A DNA stretch of 38,343 nucleotides from Candidatus Nomurabacteria bacterium (lineage in GTDB: Bacteria > Patescibacteriota > Minisyncoccia > Phycocordibacterales > CAIJYI01), in assembly GCA_943356445.1 (NCBI GenBank), contig CALREZ010000009.1, positions 1 through 38,343 on the forward strand, in the 5' to 3' direction. The notes beneath the pieces were generated by a model, which worked only from the letters and a program-made list of their open reading frames with translations, was not told the origin of the DNA and searched no databases. Positions 1 to 7,594 of this stretch are shown in pieces; positions within the stretch are counted from its first letter, which is position 1, and each line of letters begins with the position of its first letter. Position numbers and translations under genes: made by a program.

Positions 1-893
1 ACGGTTGCCATATCAGCGGTTGCAATAGACTGGTTGTTGCCCAAAATCGGGTATGCGCCATTTACTGCTACGCTTCCATCAACGCTTGCGAGTGAAACGC
101 CAATGATCTGACCTGAAGTTGAAGCTGCGATGTCAGCCTTAACGGAAATCGTAACCATTCCGCCCGCAGGAACCGTGAAGAGTCCTGAAGCATCGTTGAA
201 AGTGATTTTCGTTACGGAAACAGTTGCAGAGTCAGTCAATCTTTTTGCTCCATTGAAGAGGTAGACATTCGCGAGGGTTGAGTCGTTGGAAATACCCGTG
301 CGGTTCATGACGATCTTGGTGACTTTCTGCTCAACTCCTGTCGGATTTGAGAAAGTGAAGTGTGCCAAGTCGGCAACTGCCTGACCAGCGATAATGGTTC
401 CTGCTGCCGGTGTGTCATAGGAGAGCGCAGCCGCGAGGGTTGTACCTGATCCGATGACGACAGGGGTGGTAGGAGTGGTTCCGCCACTCGTGGTACCAGC
501 TCCCATGGTGTTAAGGAAAGCCCTGGTCTTTGCGCCAACATAACCTGCTGCCGGCGTAATGCTGTGAGCTGCTTGGAATTTAATAACGGCGGCTTTGGTC
601 AATGCTCCGAAATATCCGGTAGCAGGGCTAATGCCGACAACATTTTGGAGATTCGTTACATCGGTTCCTTTTGATCCCATGGTGAGATCTTTGGAGAATG
701 TATATCCCGCGGTTGCTGTAGTACCGGTGGTTGCTGTGCCGAGCTGTGCCTGCAAACCTTGAATGGTTGCGAGCAAGCTTGCAATCTGAGCCTGGAGTTC
801 TTCAGTCGTAGCGGCTGATGCCGTTCCAAACGACATAGTCACAGCGGTTGCAAAACCCACGAAGCCTGCGATTACTTTTTCAAATTTACCCAT
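1..893 (-). CDS. Secreted surface protein with peptidoglycan-binding domain (3' end outside window)
   Basis: This reading frame is absent from the ORF track because its stop lies beyond base 1. Translated from ATG at 893 it begins MGKFEKVIAGFVGFATAV and continues into a hydrophobic stretch ending in Ala-Ser-Ala, a likely Sec signal peptide. A short coiled segment (TTEELQAQIASLLATIQ) follows, then a PG_binding_1-like domain at about residues 60-125 with the typical pattern GSKGTDVTNLQ, GYFGALTKAAVIKFQ, GYVGAKTRAFLN. The remainder is Thr/Val/Gly-rich beta-type sequence resembling the repeat region of S-layer-like proteins. Known: this domain is usually wall- or S-layer-associated. Inference: an exported envelope protein, possibly a structural surface-layer component. 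No clear Shine-Dalgarno precedes the start. The C-terminal part, and so the full architecture, is not visible. Confidence 0.85.
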   Translation of the reverse strand, partial: MGKFEKVIAGFVGFATAVTMSFGTASAATTEELQAQIASLLATIQGLQAQLGTATTGTTATAGYTFSKDLTMGSKGTDVTNLQNVVGISPATGYFGALTKAAVIKFQAAHSITPAAGYVGAKTRAFLNTMGAGTTSGGTTPTTPVVIGSGTTLAAALSYDTPAAGTIIAGQAVADLAHFTFSNPTGVEQKVTKIVMNRTGISNDSTLANVYLFNGAKRLTDSATVSVTKITFNDASGLFTVPAGGMVTISVKADIAASTSGQIIGVSLASVDGSVAVNGAYPILGNNQSIATADMAT

Positions 894-960
894 AAAATAC
901 TTTTTAATTATTATTGCGAATAAGAGCAGTAGCAACTCTCATATTTTGCCGTCACTCGGA

Positions 961-987
961 CAATATGAAAGTAATACTTTCATATTG
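961..987. repeat. Perfect 13-bp-arm palindrome upstream of the surface-protein gene
   Basis: Arms CAATATGAAAGTA and TACTTTCATATTG are perfectly complementary around a single central A. The site lies 68 bp upstream of the surface-protein start. No T-run follows on either strand, so it is not a typical terminator. An operator or an mRNA leader hairpin is possible; I cannot decide between them. Confidence 0.6.
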
Positions 988-1099
988 CTCCTCGCTAGCC
1001 AAAATAAAACTTTTATTGCTAAAAACTTCGTTCGCCGCACGAGAGGAATAATTAGTTTCGACACCTAACTCCCCTCATGTTTCTTGTCGTAATATATTT

Positions 1100-1240
1100 T
1101 TAAAGCATCACTCCAGCCCCGACCAAGGCATAAGTGCTTGCTGTCAATTTTGGTGGACTCTCCGCCGATTCAGTAGAAGAGCTCGCGCTTTTTAAGAACG
1201 CGACAAATACAAAAACTAAGTTTTTGTAGTCTCTTGCCAT
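1100..1240 (-). CDS. Candidate small protein, 46 aa (uncertain)
   Basis: This short frame is below the ORF-track cutoff. It runs from ATG at 1240 to TAA at 1100: MARDYKNLVFVFVAFLKSA, then a Ser/Glu-rich stretch (SSSTESAESPPKL), ending TYALVGAGVML. The composition resembles a hydrophobic N-terminus, polar linker and Gly/Ala tail, but the peptide is short. Codons 5-11 coincide with a 21-nt near-palindrome (arms TACAAAAACT/AGTTTTTGTA at 1208-1228), so the region could instead be a structured RNA whose complement happens to stay open. There is no clear Shine-Dalgarno. A promoter-like pair (TTGACT, 17 bp, GATACT) lies upstream on the same strand at 1484-1512. I do not recognise the protein. Confidence 0.35.
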   Translation of the reverse strand: MARDYKNLVFVFVAFLKSASSSTESAESPPKLTASTYALVGAGVML

Positions 1241-1373
1241 CTTGCGATATTTGGTTGTCAACGAACATTCCTATTCCGCACATTCTGTCGATACTTCCAT
1301 ATACAAGAAAAAAACAGATTTCTCCCTTTCCCTACAATTATATTACCTGCGGTACTCTACTGCAAAATATAAG

Positions 1374-1393
1374 TGTGGATAACTTGTGGATGA
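1374..1393 (+). promoter_or_regulatory. Tandem DnaA-box-like sites, 11 bp apart
   Basis: TGTGGATAA at 1374-1382 is an exact match to the bacterial DnaA-box consensus read on this strand. TGTGGATGA begins at 1385 with one mismatch. The spacing is 11 bp, one helical turn. No dnaA or dnaN is nearby, and two boxes alone do not define an origin. Confidence 0.4.
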
Positions 1394-1483
1394 AACGTCG
1401 TATTTTACTCAACTTTTGAGCAAATTTTCTACGAAGCGAAACACCGGTTTGTCGTCCAATTTATACCAATCGCAGTAATGTAA

Positions 1484-1512
1484 AGTATCGCATTTTCGTC
1501 TAGGGAAGTCAA
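1484..1512 (-). promoter_or_regulatory. Candidate sigma70-type promoter on minus strand
   Basis: Read on the minus strand, TTGACT (1507-1512) is followed after exactly 17 bp by GATACT (1484-1489). It would transcribe leftward across the DnaA-like sites and the 46-codon ORF toward the surface-protein gene. Confidence 0.4.
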
Positions 1513-1712
1513 GAAGAAACACGGCAAAAGTCAACAAAATCAAGACCCTGTAAAGAAGCGGCTCTGTGAGGAAAATGACGTTTTTTTATCCTTTAAAACA
1601 GCTAGAAATAAGGGGTTTTTAGGTAAAATAACGAAGGGACGCATTCTGGCTATTCGTACGGGGTTTTTAGGGGGTTTGGCGCAAAAAAACAAGGATATCT
1701 CACCATGTTTAT

Positions 1713-1828
1713 TACCCTAAGGACGGGCGATTTTCACGATACTCCCTCATGGTCACTACGCATGATAAAAACCCGTGTTTTTCATACTTTCCTTTCTCTT
1801 TTAAGGACTACCCTTGCAAAGAGAAAGG
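1713..1828. repeat. Composite intergenic repeat, copy 1
   Basis: The block TTTTCACGATACTCCC...CTACGCATGATAAAAACC matches the 3035-3076 region at roughly 80 percent identity by eye, and both copies continue into TTTCATACTTTCC. This copy ends in a hairpin (CCTTTCTCTTT / AAAGAGAAAGG, 1791-1801 and 1818-1828) whose loop carries AAGGACTACCCTTG. That core recurs near 5655 and inside argS. Confidence 0.7.
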
Positions 1829-1934
1829 AAAGTTCCCTTCCTTTTTGAGTGGAAGAGAGTGGGGTAAAAGTTTAGAAGGGGAGAAGTCTGTTTACTAACA
1901 AAGCTGAATGACTTCGTGGGCAATCCAAACATTC

Positions 1935-1959
1935 CGGACGGGGTCAGAGACCCCGTCCG
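1935..1959. repeat. GC-rich 25-nt palindrome (11-3-11), copy 1
   Basis: Arms CGGACGGGGTC and GACCCCGTCCG are perfect around a 3-nt loop. A sister element with the same geometry (CGGGCGGGGTT / AACCCCGCCCG) lies at 13373-13397. Downstream of the 2023-2931 gene it could also stop transcription, but no T-run follows. Confidence 0.65.
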
Positions 1960-2022
1960 AAGAAAGAGCAGTATAAAAAACACGGAGAGATCTTGTGTGT
2001 GTGGGGTGACTTCTGGAGATGG

Positions 2023-2931
2023 CTACTGGACAAAAATGGAGTAGCGGCTCCAGCGGCGATCACCAGTTTTCTTTAGGACATTTGAAGTGACAAGGGAGGC
2101 GAGTTCTCGTTGAATCGTTTTTTCTCCGCAAGTGGAAAAGTGGGTTGTTATGTCCTTTATAGAGAGTTCTCCTTTTCCTTGGATCAAGGAAATTATCATT
2201 TCACGGCGAGACTGTTTATCTTCAGAGGCTTTTGGATTTGAGATAGTTTTCCCCACCTCTGAAGAACCACCATGACCTTTATAGAGATTGTCCGAGAAAT
2301 TCTTTTCTCCTATTGCCGGCATGGATTCCGGCTTTCGCGAGAATGACGGAGGGGTGTCCTTTATTTGTCCTTTATAAAAGACGCTGGTTTTCTCCTCTTG
2401 TTGTCCGAAAGAAATAGTCGGGGTTTCTCTCGCGGTAAAAAATTCTCTTCCAAAAACAAAACCGGATTCCCCTTCTTTTTTCTTTGCGCCGAGGGTTTGG
2501 ATCAGAGAGAGGTATTCCTCTCTGAGGATTGTAAGATTCATCTCGGACATAAAACCTGCGGTGGCAGATATCTCCAGAAGAGCAATTACCTTCTCAATAT
2601 CAGACATTACTTTTTTTACGCTATTCACAGTATCAGACATCGTCGTACTTCCGAATGACGTTATGTCCGTAAGAATGTTAATTCCCTCTTTTCGGATATT
2701 CCACTTGAGAGGTTCACTGTCCGATAAGAAGCTGGTGATGAGGTAGAGGGCGGTTGCCAGCTTCTCTGCTTTTTTACAGAGAAAGGCTTGAGAAATTTCG
2801 TGGTTCATCCCGTCAAAATCAGTGATACTCTTAAGGACAGTTACGGAGCTTTTCGGTGCCATTAATTGTCCTTGAGTTTTGTCCTCAGGTTGTCTAATAC
2901 CGAACGACTGATTGTCTTTTTTGTAGTCCAT
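2023..2931 (-). CDS. Winged-helix (HTH) protein, putative regulator
   Basis: The protein has 302 aa. The N-terminal half (about 45-165) is predicted helical and without recognised motifs. Residues 240-300 have the pattern of a DeoR/Crp-like winged helix: RREMIISLIQGKGELSIKDI, then a recognition-helix-like GEKTIQRELASLVTSNVLKK and a basic wing GDRRWSRYSI. Inference: a DNA-binding regulator or replication/partition accessory factor; the N-terminal function is unknown. Residues 194-205 are encoded by a palindromic repeat within the Ser/Pro-rich linker. ATG at 2931 is the only reasonable start; TATAAG lies 18 nt upstream and there is no Shine-Dalgarno. It is divergent from ftsK. The DNA-binding fold is likely; the target is unknown. 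Confidence 0.7.
   Translation of the reverse strand: MDYKKDNQSFGIRQPEDKTQGQLMAPKSSVTVLKSITDFDGMNHEISQAFLCKKAEKLATALYLITSFLSDSEPLKWNIRKEGINILTDITSFGSTTMSDTVNSVKKVMSDIEKVIALLEISATAGFMSEMNLTILREEYLSLIQTLGAKKKEGESGFVFGREFFTARETPTISFGQQEEKTSVFYKGQIKDTPPSFSRKPESMPAIGEKNFSDNLYKGHGGSSEVGKTISNPKASEDKQSRREMIISLIQGKGELSIKDITTHFSTCGEKTIQRELASLVTSNVLKKTGDRRWSRYSIFVQ
2315..2350. repeat. Palindromic repeat embedded in the winged-helix gene
   Basis: GCCGG (2315-2319) and CCGGC (2328-2332) bracket CATGGATT, followed by CTTTCGCGAGAATGACGG. This has the form of the widespread bacterial element read on the other strand as GTCATTCTCGCGAAAGCCGG. It lies in frame in a linker and adds a dozen residues without breaking the frame. 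Confidence 0.6.
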
Positions 2932-3000
2932 GTCTTTGACCGATAGGCCTTATATTTTCCACAGTATCGCATGAGAGGGGAAATATCAAGTCCTTTATGC

Positions 3001-3130
3001 TAACAGCATTGAATAGCCCCAAGGGCAGGCAATTTTTTCACGACGCTCCCGCGGGTCGCTACGCATGATGAAAACCTACTCCGCCAGCCGGCGGATTTCA
3101 TACTTTCCCTTGCCTGGCTTCAGGCAAAAA
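3001..3130. repeat. Composite intergenic repeat, copy 2
   Basis: It begins TTGAATAGCCCCAAGGGCAG, similar to the start of the copy at 5588. It continues into the TTTTCACGACGCTCCC block shared with 1731-1775, then a nested hairpin CCGCCAGCCGGCGG (3081-3094) absent from copy 1, and finally a GCCTGGCTTCAGGC hairpin (3112-3125). It lies in the divergent gap between the winged-helix gene and ftsK. Confidence 0.65.
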
Positions 3131-3190
3131 GTTTTGAATAAGTCATGAAACACAAAGCAAAAATAATTTTCTGCGATGGGGAAATTATGG

Positions 3191-3196
3191 TATTAT
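3191..3196 (+). promoter_or_regulatory. -10 element for leaderless ftsK
   Basis: TATTAT lies 7 nt upstream of ATG 3204. The -35 region is weak (TTTCTG-like). No Shine-Dalgarno precedes the ATG. Confidence 0.4.
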
Positions 3197-3203
3197 ATTG
3201 GAT

Positions 3204-5540
3204 ATGAAGAAGAAAAAATTTGAAAAAAATAAACTCTCAAACAAACTGGAAGTTGAAGAAATAAAGGAACCTCTTTTAAGCGAGGAAGTTTTCTCAACCG
3301 CCATTGCCATCTTGTTCTTTATCCTCTCCCTTTTCTTTATCATGGCCTCCATCGGAAAGGCGGGCGTTGCGGGTACCGCGATTTATTCCAACCTGAAAGA
3401 ACTTTTAGGACTCGGGTTTTTCCTTTTGCCGATACTCTTCCTCCTCCTCGGTATTTCTTTCATGAGAACCGTGAAGCCGAACCTTGCGGCGAGAAGTTCT
3501 ATCGGATCGGCTCTTTTTGTGTTTTCGGGACTCGGACTGCTTTCTCTCGCTCCGTGGGAAAACTCGGGCGGTTTTCTGGGGAGGATATTTTCGTATCCTC
3601 TCGTGAAGTTTTTTGATATCCCTTTTACTATTCTTTTGCTTTCCGCCATTCTTATTATTTCCGTCATTGTTCTTTTTGATACGGCGCCGAGAGGAGAACA
3701 TTTTGCTTTCCTCAAAAGGCTGTTCTTCTGGAGAAAAAAGGAGGCGGAACCCGCTCTGCCGGCAGTACTTCCCGCAATAAAAGAAGAACCGAAAAAAGAG
3801 GAGACTCTTCCTCTTCCCGAAATCATCGCTTCCATAGAGACGCAAGAAGCAAAGAAAGAACCAGAAGAAGAAAAGAAAGGGCTTTTCGGATTTATAAAAA
3901 AGAAAGAAGAGGAGGATTCTTCCGAAGAAAAATTTGAAAGATTAAAGAACAGCGTTTCCATGAAAGAATTCAACCCTCCTCCGCTTACCCTTCTTGAAAG
4001 AGATAAGGGGAAGCCGGGAACAGGGGATATGAAAGCGAACTCAAACATTATCAGACGCACCCTTCAGCAATTCGGCATCATCGTTGAAATGGACGAGATC
4101 TGCATCGGGCCGTCCGTTACTCGCTACGCCTTAAAACCGGCGGAGGGAGTAAAACTTTCCCGCATCGTCGGACTTCAGAGCGAACTTGCTTTGAATCTTG
4201 CCGCGCACCCTATCCGTATTGAAGCGCCTATTCCAGGAACCTCTCTGGTCGGAATTGAAGTACCGAACAGCACTAAAACCACGGTCGGTCTCGGCACGCT
4301 TCTCGCCTCTCAGGAATTCACCAACTCGGAACATCCGCTCTTCATTTCTCTCGGAAAAAGCATTTCCGGAAAAACGCATTTCGGCAATCTTACGAAGATG
4401 CCTCATCTTCTCGTCGCCGGCGCTACCGGTTCGGGAAAATCCGTAACGGTACATACGATGATCACATCTCTTCTTTACCGAAACCCTCCGGAGAATCTGA
4501 AGTTTATTATGATAGACCCGAAACGCGTTGAGCTTACGCTGTATAACGGAATCCCCCACCTTATCACCCCGGTTATTACCGACGCAAAAAAAACGCTCGC
4601 TTCCCTTCGCTGGGCGGCACGAGAAATGGATAGACGCTACGACGTGCTTGAGGCGGAGAAATGCCGAGATATAAAATCGTATCACGACAAGATAAAAGAC
4701 GAGTTGGAGAAGATATCAGCGGAACGAAGAGAAAATGCGGATGAAAAAGAAAATGAAGCAAAAGACGAAGATATGATGTCCGAAGTTATTTCTACCGAGG
4801 AATCAGTCAAGGTGCCGGAGCGCATGCCCTATATCGTGATTGTTATTGACGAGCTTGCCGACCTCATGCAGACATTCCCGAGAGAATTGGAGGGAGCCAT
4901 CGTCCGTCTGGCCCAGATGAGCCGCGCCGTCGGTATCCATCTTATTATTTCCACACAAAGACCGTCAGTAAATGTCATCACCGGTCTTATCAAAGCCAAT
5001 ATCCCCTGCCGCGTGGCGCTTCAGGTTACTTCTCAGATAGACTCACGTACCATTCTGGACACGGGCGGAGCCGAAAAATTGCTCGGCGCCGGAGACATGC
5101 TCTATCTTTCAGGTGATATGCCCAAGCCGGTTCGTTTGCAGTCGGCGTACGTTTCAGAGTCAGAACTGAAAAAAGTGGTTAAGTATATCGTGGACGAATA
5201 CCGCGATGTTCTGCCTGACTACATCAACATGGTTGATGTTCCCGGCTCCGATGCGATATTCACTTCAAATCTTGATGAAGCAAAAGATTCCGTAGACGAT
5301 GAACTGTATGAAAAAGCGAAAGCGGAAGTTATTTCTTCCGGACAAGCTTCCACTTCCTATTTGCAAAGAAAACTCGGCGTCGGATATTCAAGAGCCGCCA
5401 AACTGATAGATGTGATGGAAGAACAAGGCGTTATCGGCCCGAAAAACGGATCCAAAGGACGCGAAGTTTTAGTAAAAAGCGCGGAAATGCAGGCGGATGC
5501 GCTTTTGGAAAAAGAGGGATTTGAGGAAATGATGATGTAA
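3204..5540 (+). CDS. ftsK: DNA translocase FtsK/SpoIIIE
   Basis: FtsK pumps chromosomal DNA through the closing septum and helps resolve chromosome dimers. The 778-aa protein has four predicted membrane helices in the first ~165 residues, an acidic/Lys-rich linker (about 175-265), then the motor. Visible motifs are Walker A GATGSGKS (about 406), Walker B VIDELADLM (about 549) and the Q-rich ISTQRPSVNVITGLIKANIP. The C-terminal gamma winged helix reads QASTSYLQRKLGVGYSRAAKLIDVMEEQG. A charged insertion (about 490-540) sits between the Walker motifs. The track starts at TTG 3198; I prefer ATG 3204 because TATTAT ends 7 nt before it, matching the leaderless pattern seen elsewhere. It heads a + strand group with the 121-aa gene and recA. 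Confidence 0.97.
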   Translation: MKKKKFEKNKLSNKLEVEEIKEPLLSEEVFSTAIAILFFILSLFFIMASIGKAGVAGTAIYSNLKELLGLGFFLLPILFLLLGISFMRTVKPNLAARSSIGSALFVFSGLGLLSLAPWENSGGFLGRIFSYPLVKFFDIPFTILLLSAILIISVIVLFDTAPRGEHFAFLKRLFFWRKKEAEPALPAVLPAIKEEPKKEETLPLPEIIASIETQEAKKEPEEEKKGLFGFIKKKEEEDSSEEKFERLKNSVSMKEFNPPPLTLLERDKGKPGTGDMKANSNIIRRTLQQFGIIVEMDEICIGPSVTRYALKPAEGVKLSRIVGLQSELALNLAAHPIRIEAPIPGTSLVGIEVPNSTKTTVGLGTLLASQEFTNSEHPLFISLGKSISGKTHFGNLTKMPHLLVAGATGSGKSVTVHTMITSLLYRNPPENLKFIMIDPKRVELTLYNGIPHLITPVITDAKKTLASLRWAAREMDRRYDVLEAEKCRDIKSYHDKIKDELEKISAERRENADEKENEAKDEDMMSEVISTEESVKVPERMPYIVIVIDELADLMQTFPRELEGAIVRLAQMSRAVGIHLIISTQRPSVNVITGLIKANIPCRVALQVTSQIDSRTILDTGGAEKLLGAGDMLYLSGDMPKPVRLQSAYVSESELKKVVKYIVDEYRDVLPDYINMVDVPGSDAIFTSNLDEAKDSVDDELYEKAKAEVISSGQASTSYLQRKLGVGYSRAAKLIDVMEEQGVIGPKNGSKGREVLVKSAEMQADALLEKEGFEEMMM

Positions 5541-5587
5541 GATTATTTCCGCCGTTAGCTAAAATTCTTTTTTTGATTGATAGAGTA

Positions 5588-5668
5588 TAACAAAGTTAAA
5601 TAGCCCCAAGGGCAGTCCTTTCCCCGTCATTCCGCTTCGCTTCATTCCTCCTTTAAGGACTGCCCTTG
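5588..5668. repeat. Composite intergenic repeat, copy 3 (long hairpin)
   Basis: It starts AACAAAGTTAAATAGCCCC, a string nearly repeated after recA (AACAAAGTGAAATAGCC, 7179-7195). It carries perfect 14-bp arms CAAGGGCAGTCCTT (5607-5620) and AAGGACTGCCCTTG (5655-5668) around a 34-nt loop. It lies between ftsK and the next gene. Confidence 0.75.
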
Positions 5669-5708
5669 CAATGCGACCTAATGAAAGATAAATACAAAAA
5701 ACTGACAG

Positions 5709-6074
5709 ATGAAGACCAATCTTAAAAAAACACTGGGGATGGCCACCGTAACAATTCTTTTTGTTACGGTTTTGGGCTATACCTATTCCCGGACGAAAGA
5801 TTTTTTGGAGGGACCCGTGTTGAACATATCGGAACCGAACAACGGAGTTTCCATGGCTTCCGCTCTTATCAGTGTGCAAGGAACATCAAAGAATCTCGCC
5901 TTTTTGAACATTGACGGGAGGAAAATTTTTACGGATAAAGAAGGAAATTGGTCTGAGAAATTGCTTTTGCACCCGGGACTGAATATAATAGAGACCAGGG
6001 CAACCGACAGGTTCGGAAGAGAAACAAAACAAATACTGAGAATAATGCATACAGACCAACCCCCTCCCCGTTAA
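5709..6074 (+). CDS. Membrane-anchored protein with Ig-like (glucodextranase-B-type) domain
   Basis: The protein has 121 aa. A positively charged N-terminus and one hydrophobic helix (about 8-25) are followed by one beta-sandwich-like domain with the pattern [22 protein letters not shown], VNGxx-like [19 protein letters not shown], and [19 protein letters not shown]. That is the signature of glucodextranase-B / bacterial Ig-like domains. Inference: a small extracytoplasmic protein tethered to the membrane, of unknown role. It lies between ftsK and recA, 47 nt before the latter, and is probably co-transcribed. No Shine-Dalgarno is visible before the ATG, so the start is moderately certain. Confidence 0.75.
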   Translation: MKTNLKKTLGMATVTILFVTVLGYTYSRTKDFLEGPVLNISEPNNGVSMASALISVQGTSKNLAFLNIDGRKIFTDKEGNWSEKLLLHPGLNIIETRATDRFGRETKQILRIMHTDQPPPR

Positions 6075-6121
6075 AACAATATGCACAAGTTGAAACTTAT
6101 AAACTTTACAACCTAATTCTT

Positions 6122-7174
6122 ATGGCAAAAAAGGCAAAGGAAGAAGAGAAAAAGACCGACGCGGGAGTTGATGCGACGATCAAGGCAATACAGACTAAAT
6201 TCGGAGAAGGAGCGATTATGAAGCTCGGCGATAAACCGAAAACGGGAATTGACGCTATTCCAACCGGTTCCATCGGCCTTGACCACGCGCTTGGTATCGG
6301 AGGACTTCCGAGAGGCCGTATCATTGAGATATTCGGACCCGAGTCATCCGGAAAGACCACCCTTTCCCTTCATGTCATTGCCGAAGCCCAAAAAAGAGGC
6401 GGAATCTGTGCCTTTATAGACGCGGAACACGCGCTTGATCCGGAGTATGCCAGACGATTAGGGGTGAATATAAATGATTTATTGGTTTCGCAACCTGATA
6501 CCGGAGAGCAGGCGCTCGAGATTACCGAGAGTTTGGTTCGTTCCGGCAAGATAGACGTTATCGTTGTTGACTCTGTGGCGGCTCTCACCCCGAAAGACGA
6601 AATTGAAGGCGAAATGGGAGCGCACCACGTCGGAAAACAGGCCCGGCTCATGTCGCAAGCGCTCAGAAAACTGACCGCTATTGTGGATAAGAGCAAAGGG
6701 CTCGTCATTTTCATCAACCAGATCCGCATGCAGATCGGCGTTATGTTCGGCAACCCGGAAACCACGCCGGGAGGAAAAGCGCTTAAATTCTATACTTCCG
6801 TACGGCTTGATATCCGACGCATTGCCCAAATCAAAAAAGGAGACGAGGTTATGGGAAACCGTACCAGAGTAAAAGTGGTAAAGAATAAGGTCGCTGCCCC
6901 CTTCAGACAAACGGAATTTGATATTATGTATAACGAAGGCATCTCCAAGCAAGGCGAGATTATCGCTCTCGGTGAAAAATACGAAGTGCTCCAAAAATCG
7001 GGCTCATCGTATAAATACGGCGATATTCCGCTCGGTCGCGGATATGACGCCACTCGCCTTTTCCTCCGAGATAAGGCAAATAAGAAAGTCGCCGACGAAA
7101 TCCTTGAAACAATTATGCAGAAGATGGAAGAAGAAGCGACGACCGCAAGGAATGCGATGGATGAAGGACTATAA
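6122..7174 (+). CDS. recA: Recombinase RecA
   Basis: RecA forms filaments on single-stranded DNA, drives strand exchange and activates LexA-type self-cleavage. The protein has 350 aa, close to the family norm. Walker A GPESSGKT is at residues 72-79, Walker [11 protein letters not shown] near 144-153, the loop-2 region [22 protein letters not shown] is intact, and the C-terminal domain includes [24 protein letters not shown] at 6122 gives the usual N-terminus; no clear Shine-Dalgarno precedes it. No LexA box is obvious upstream. A strong terminator follows. DNA-repair partners recO and ssb are elsewhere in the window. Confidence 0.98.
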   Translation: MAKKAKEEEKKTDAGVDATIKAIQTKFGEGAIMKLGDKPKTGIDAIPTGSIGLDHALGIGGLPRGRIIEIFGPESSGKTTLSLHVIAEAQKRGGICAFIDAEHALDPEYARRLGVNINDLLVSQPDTGEQALEITESLVRSGKIDVIVVDSVAALTPKDEIEGEMGAHHVGKQARLMSQALRKLTAIVDKSKGLVIFINQIRMQIGVMFGNPETTPGGKALKFYTSVRLDIRRIAQIKKGDEVMGNRTRVKVVKNKVAAPFRQTEFDIMYNEGISKQGEIIALGEKYEVLQKSGSSYKYGDIPLGRGYDATRLFLRDKANKKVADEILETIMQKMEEEATTARNAMDEGL

Positions 7175-7215
7175 CTTCTAACAAAGTGAAATAGCCACAC
7201 CACGCAAAGTAACGT

Positions 7216-7250
7216 AATACCCCGCGTAACAAATCGTTACGCGGGGTATT
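7216..7250 (+). terminator. recA transcription terminator
   Basis: Perfect 15-bp stem AATACCCCGCGTAAC / GTTACGCGGGGTATT with a 5-nt loop. The T-run is short. It also serves as a boundary with the convergent 7276-7587 gene. Confidence 0.8.
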
Positions 7251-7275
7251 TGGGTCGTATAATTTAATCTGACAT

Positions 7276-7587
7276 TCAAGAGTATCGGGGTTTACACAGA
7301 GCATCTCGGATAAGCCAAAAAGAAAACGCAAGCATGGCGATAAAAAGAAGCTGTACTGATATTTCCGTATTCACAAAGGCCCGGCTTAAAAATTCAGAAC
7401 TGGCAAGGGGGTCGGCAAGAGAAGGAGAATTTTGAATGACATTCGGAACGGAAACCAGAGAAAAAGATTGCTTTAATATGCCGACAAGGACGAGCATCTT
7501 CATAAAGGTCGGCGAAGTGAGCTTTTTCAGAGCCCAAACCGTATACACCCGGCGCATTATTCTTTTTTTTAATAGTTGTTGCGGCAT
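7276..7587 (-). CDS. Small membrane protein encoded after the sigma factor
   Basis: The protein has 103 aa. A basic N-terminus (MPQQLLKKRIMRRVY) is followed by two hydrophobic segments at about residues 27-48 and 77-93 (VQLLFIAMLAFSFWLI). The start lies 7 nt after the sigma-factor stop, implying co-transcription and coupled translation. I do not recognise a family. ECF sigma factors are often followed by a membrane anti-sigma factor, so that role is conceivable, but the protein lacks a zinc-finger or ASD-like cytoplasmic domain and is very short. Confidence 0.6.
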   Translation of the reverse strand: MPQQLLKKRIMRRVYTVWALKKLTSPTFMKMLVLVGILKQSFSLVSVPNVIQNSPSLADPLASSEFLSRAFVNTEISVQLLFIAMLAFSFWLIRDALCKPRYS

Positions 7588-7594
7588 AAATTAT

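Larger units (their letters stand above)
1241..2022. other. Gene-poor stretch with repeats
   Basis: I see no convincing gene in this 780-bp stretch; the 60-61 aa ORFs here overlap repeats and lack homology I can recognise. It contains two DnaA-box-like sites (1374-1393), a minus-strand promoter-like pair (1484-1512), two copies of GGGGTTTTTAGG about 45 bp apart, a composite repeat (1713-1828) and a GC-rich palindrome (1935-1959). Confidence 0.6.

Noticed and set aside
305-541. 78-aa minus-strand ORF
   Set aside because: It is out of frame with the PG-binding surface protein, which reads open from 893 to base 1.
1021-1180. tmRNA-like fragments (AGTTTCGACA on plus; AGTCCACCA on minus)
   Set aside because: The two motifs are on opposite strands and no T-arm, acceptor pairing or plausible tag reading frame connects them.
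1801-1983. 60-aa minus-strand ORF
   Set aside because: It is composed of the repeat hairpin and the GC-rich palindrome.
3383-4685. Several minus-strand ORFs opposite ftsK
   Set aside because: The ftsK frame has intact motifs throughout; these are shadows.
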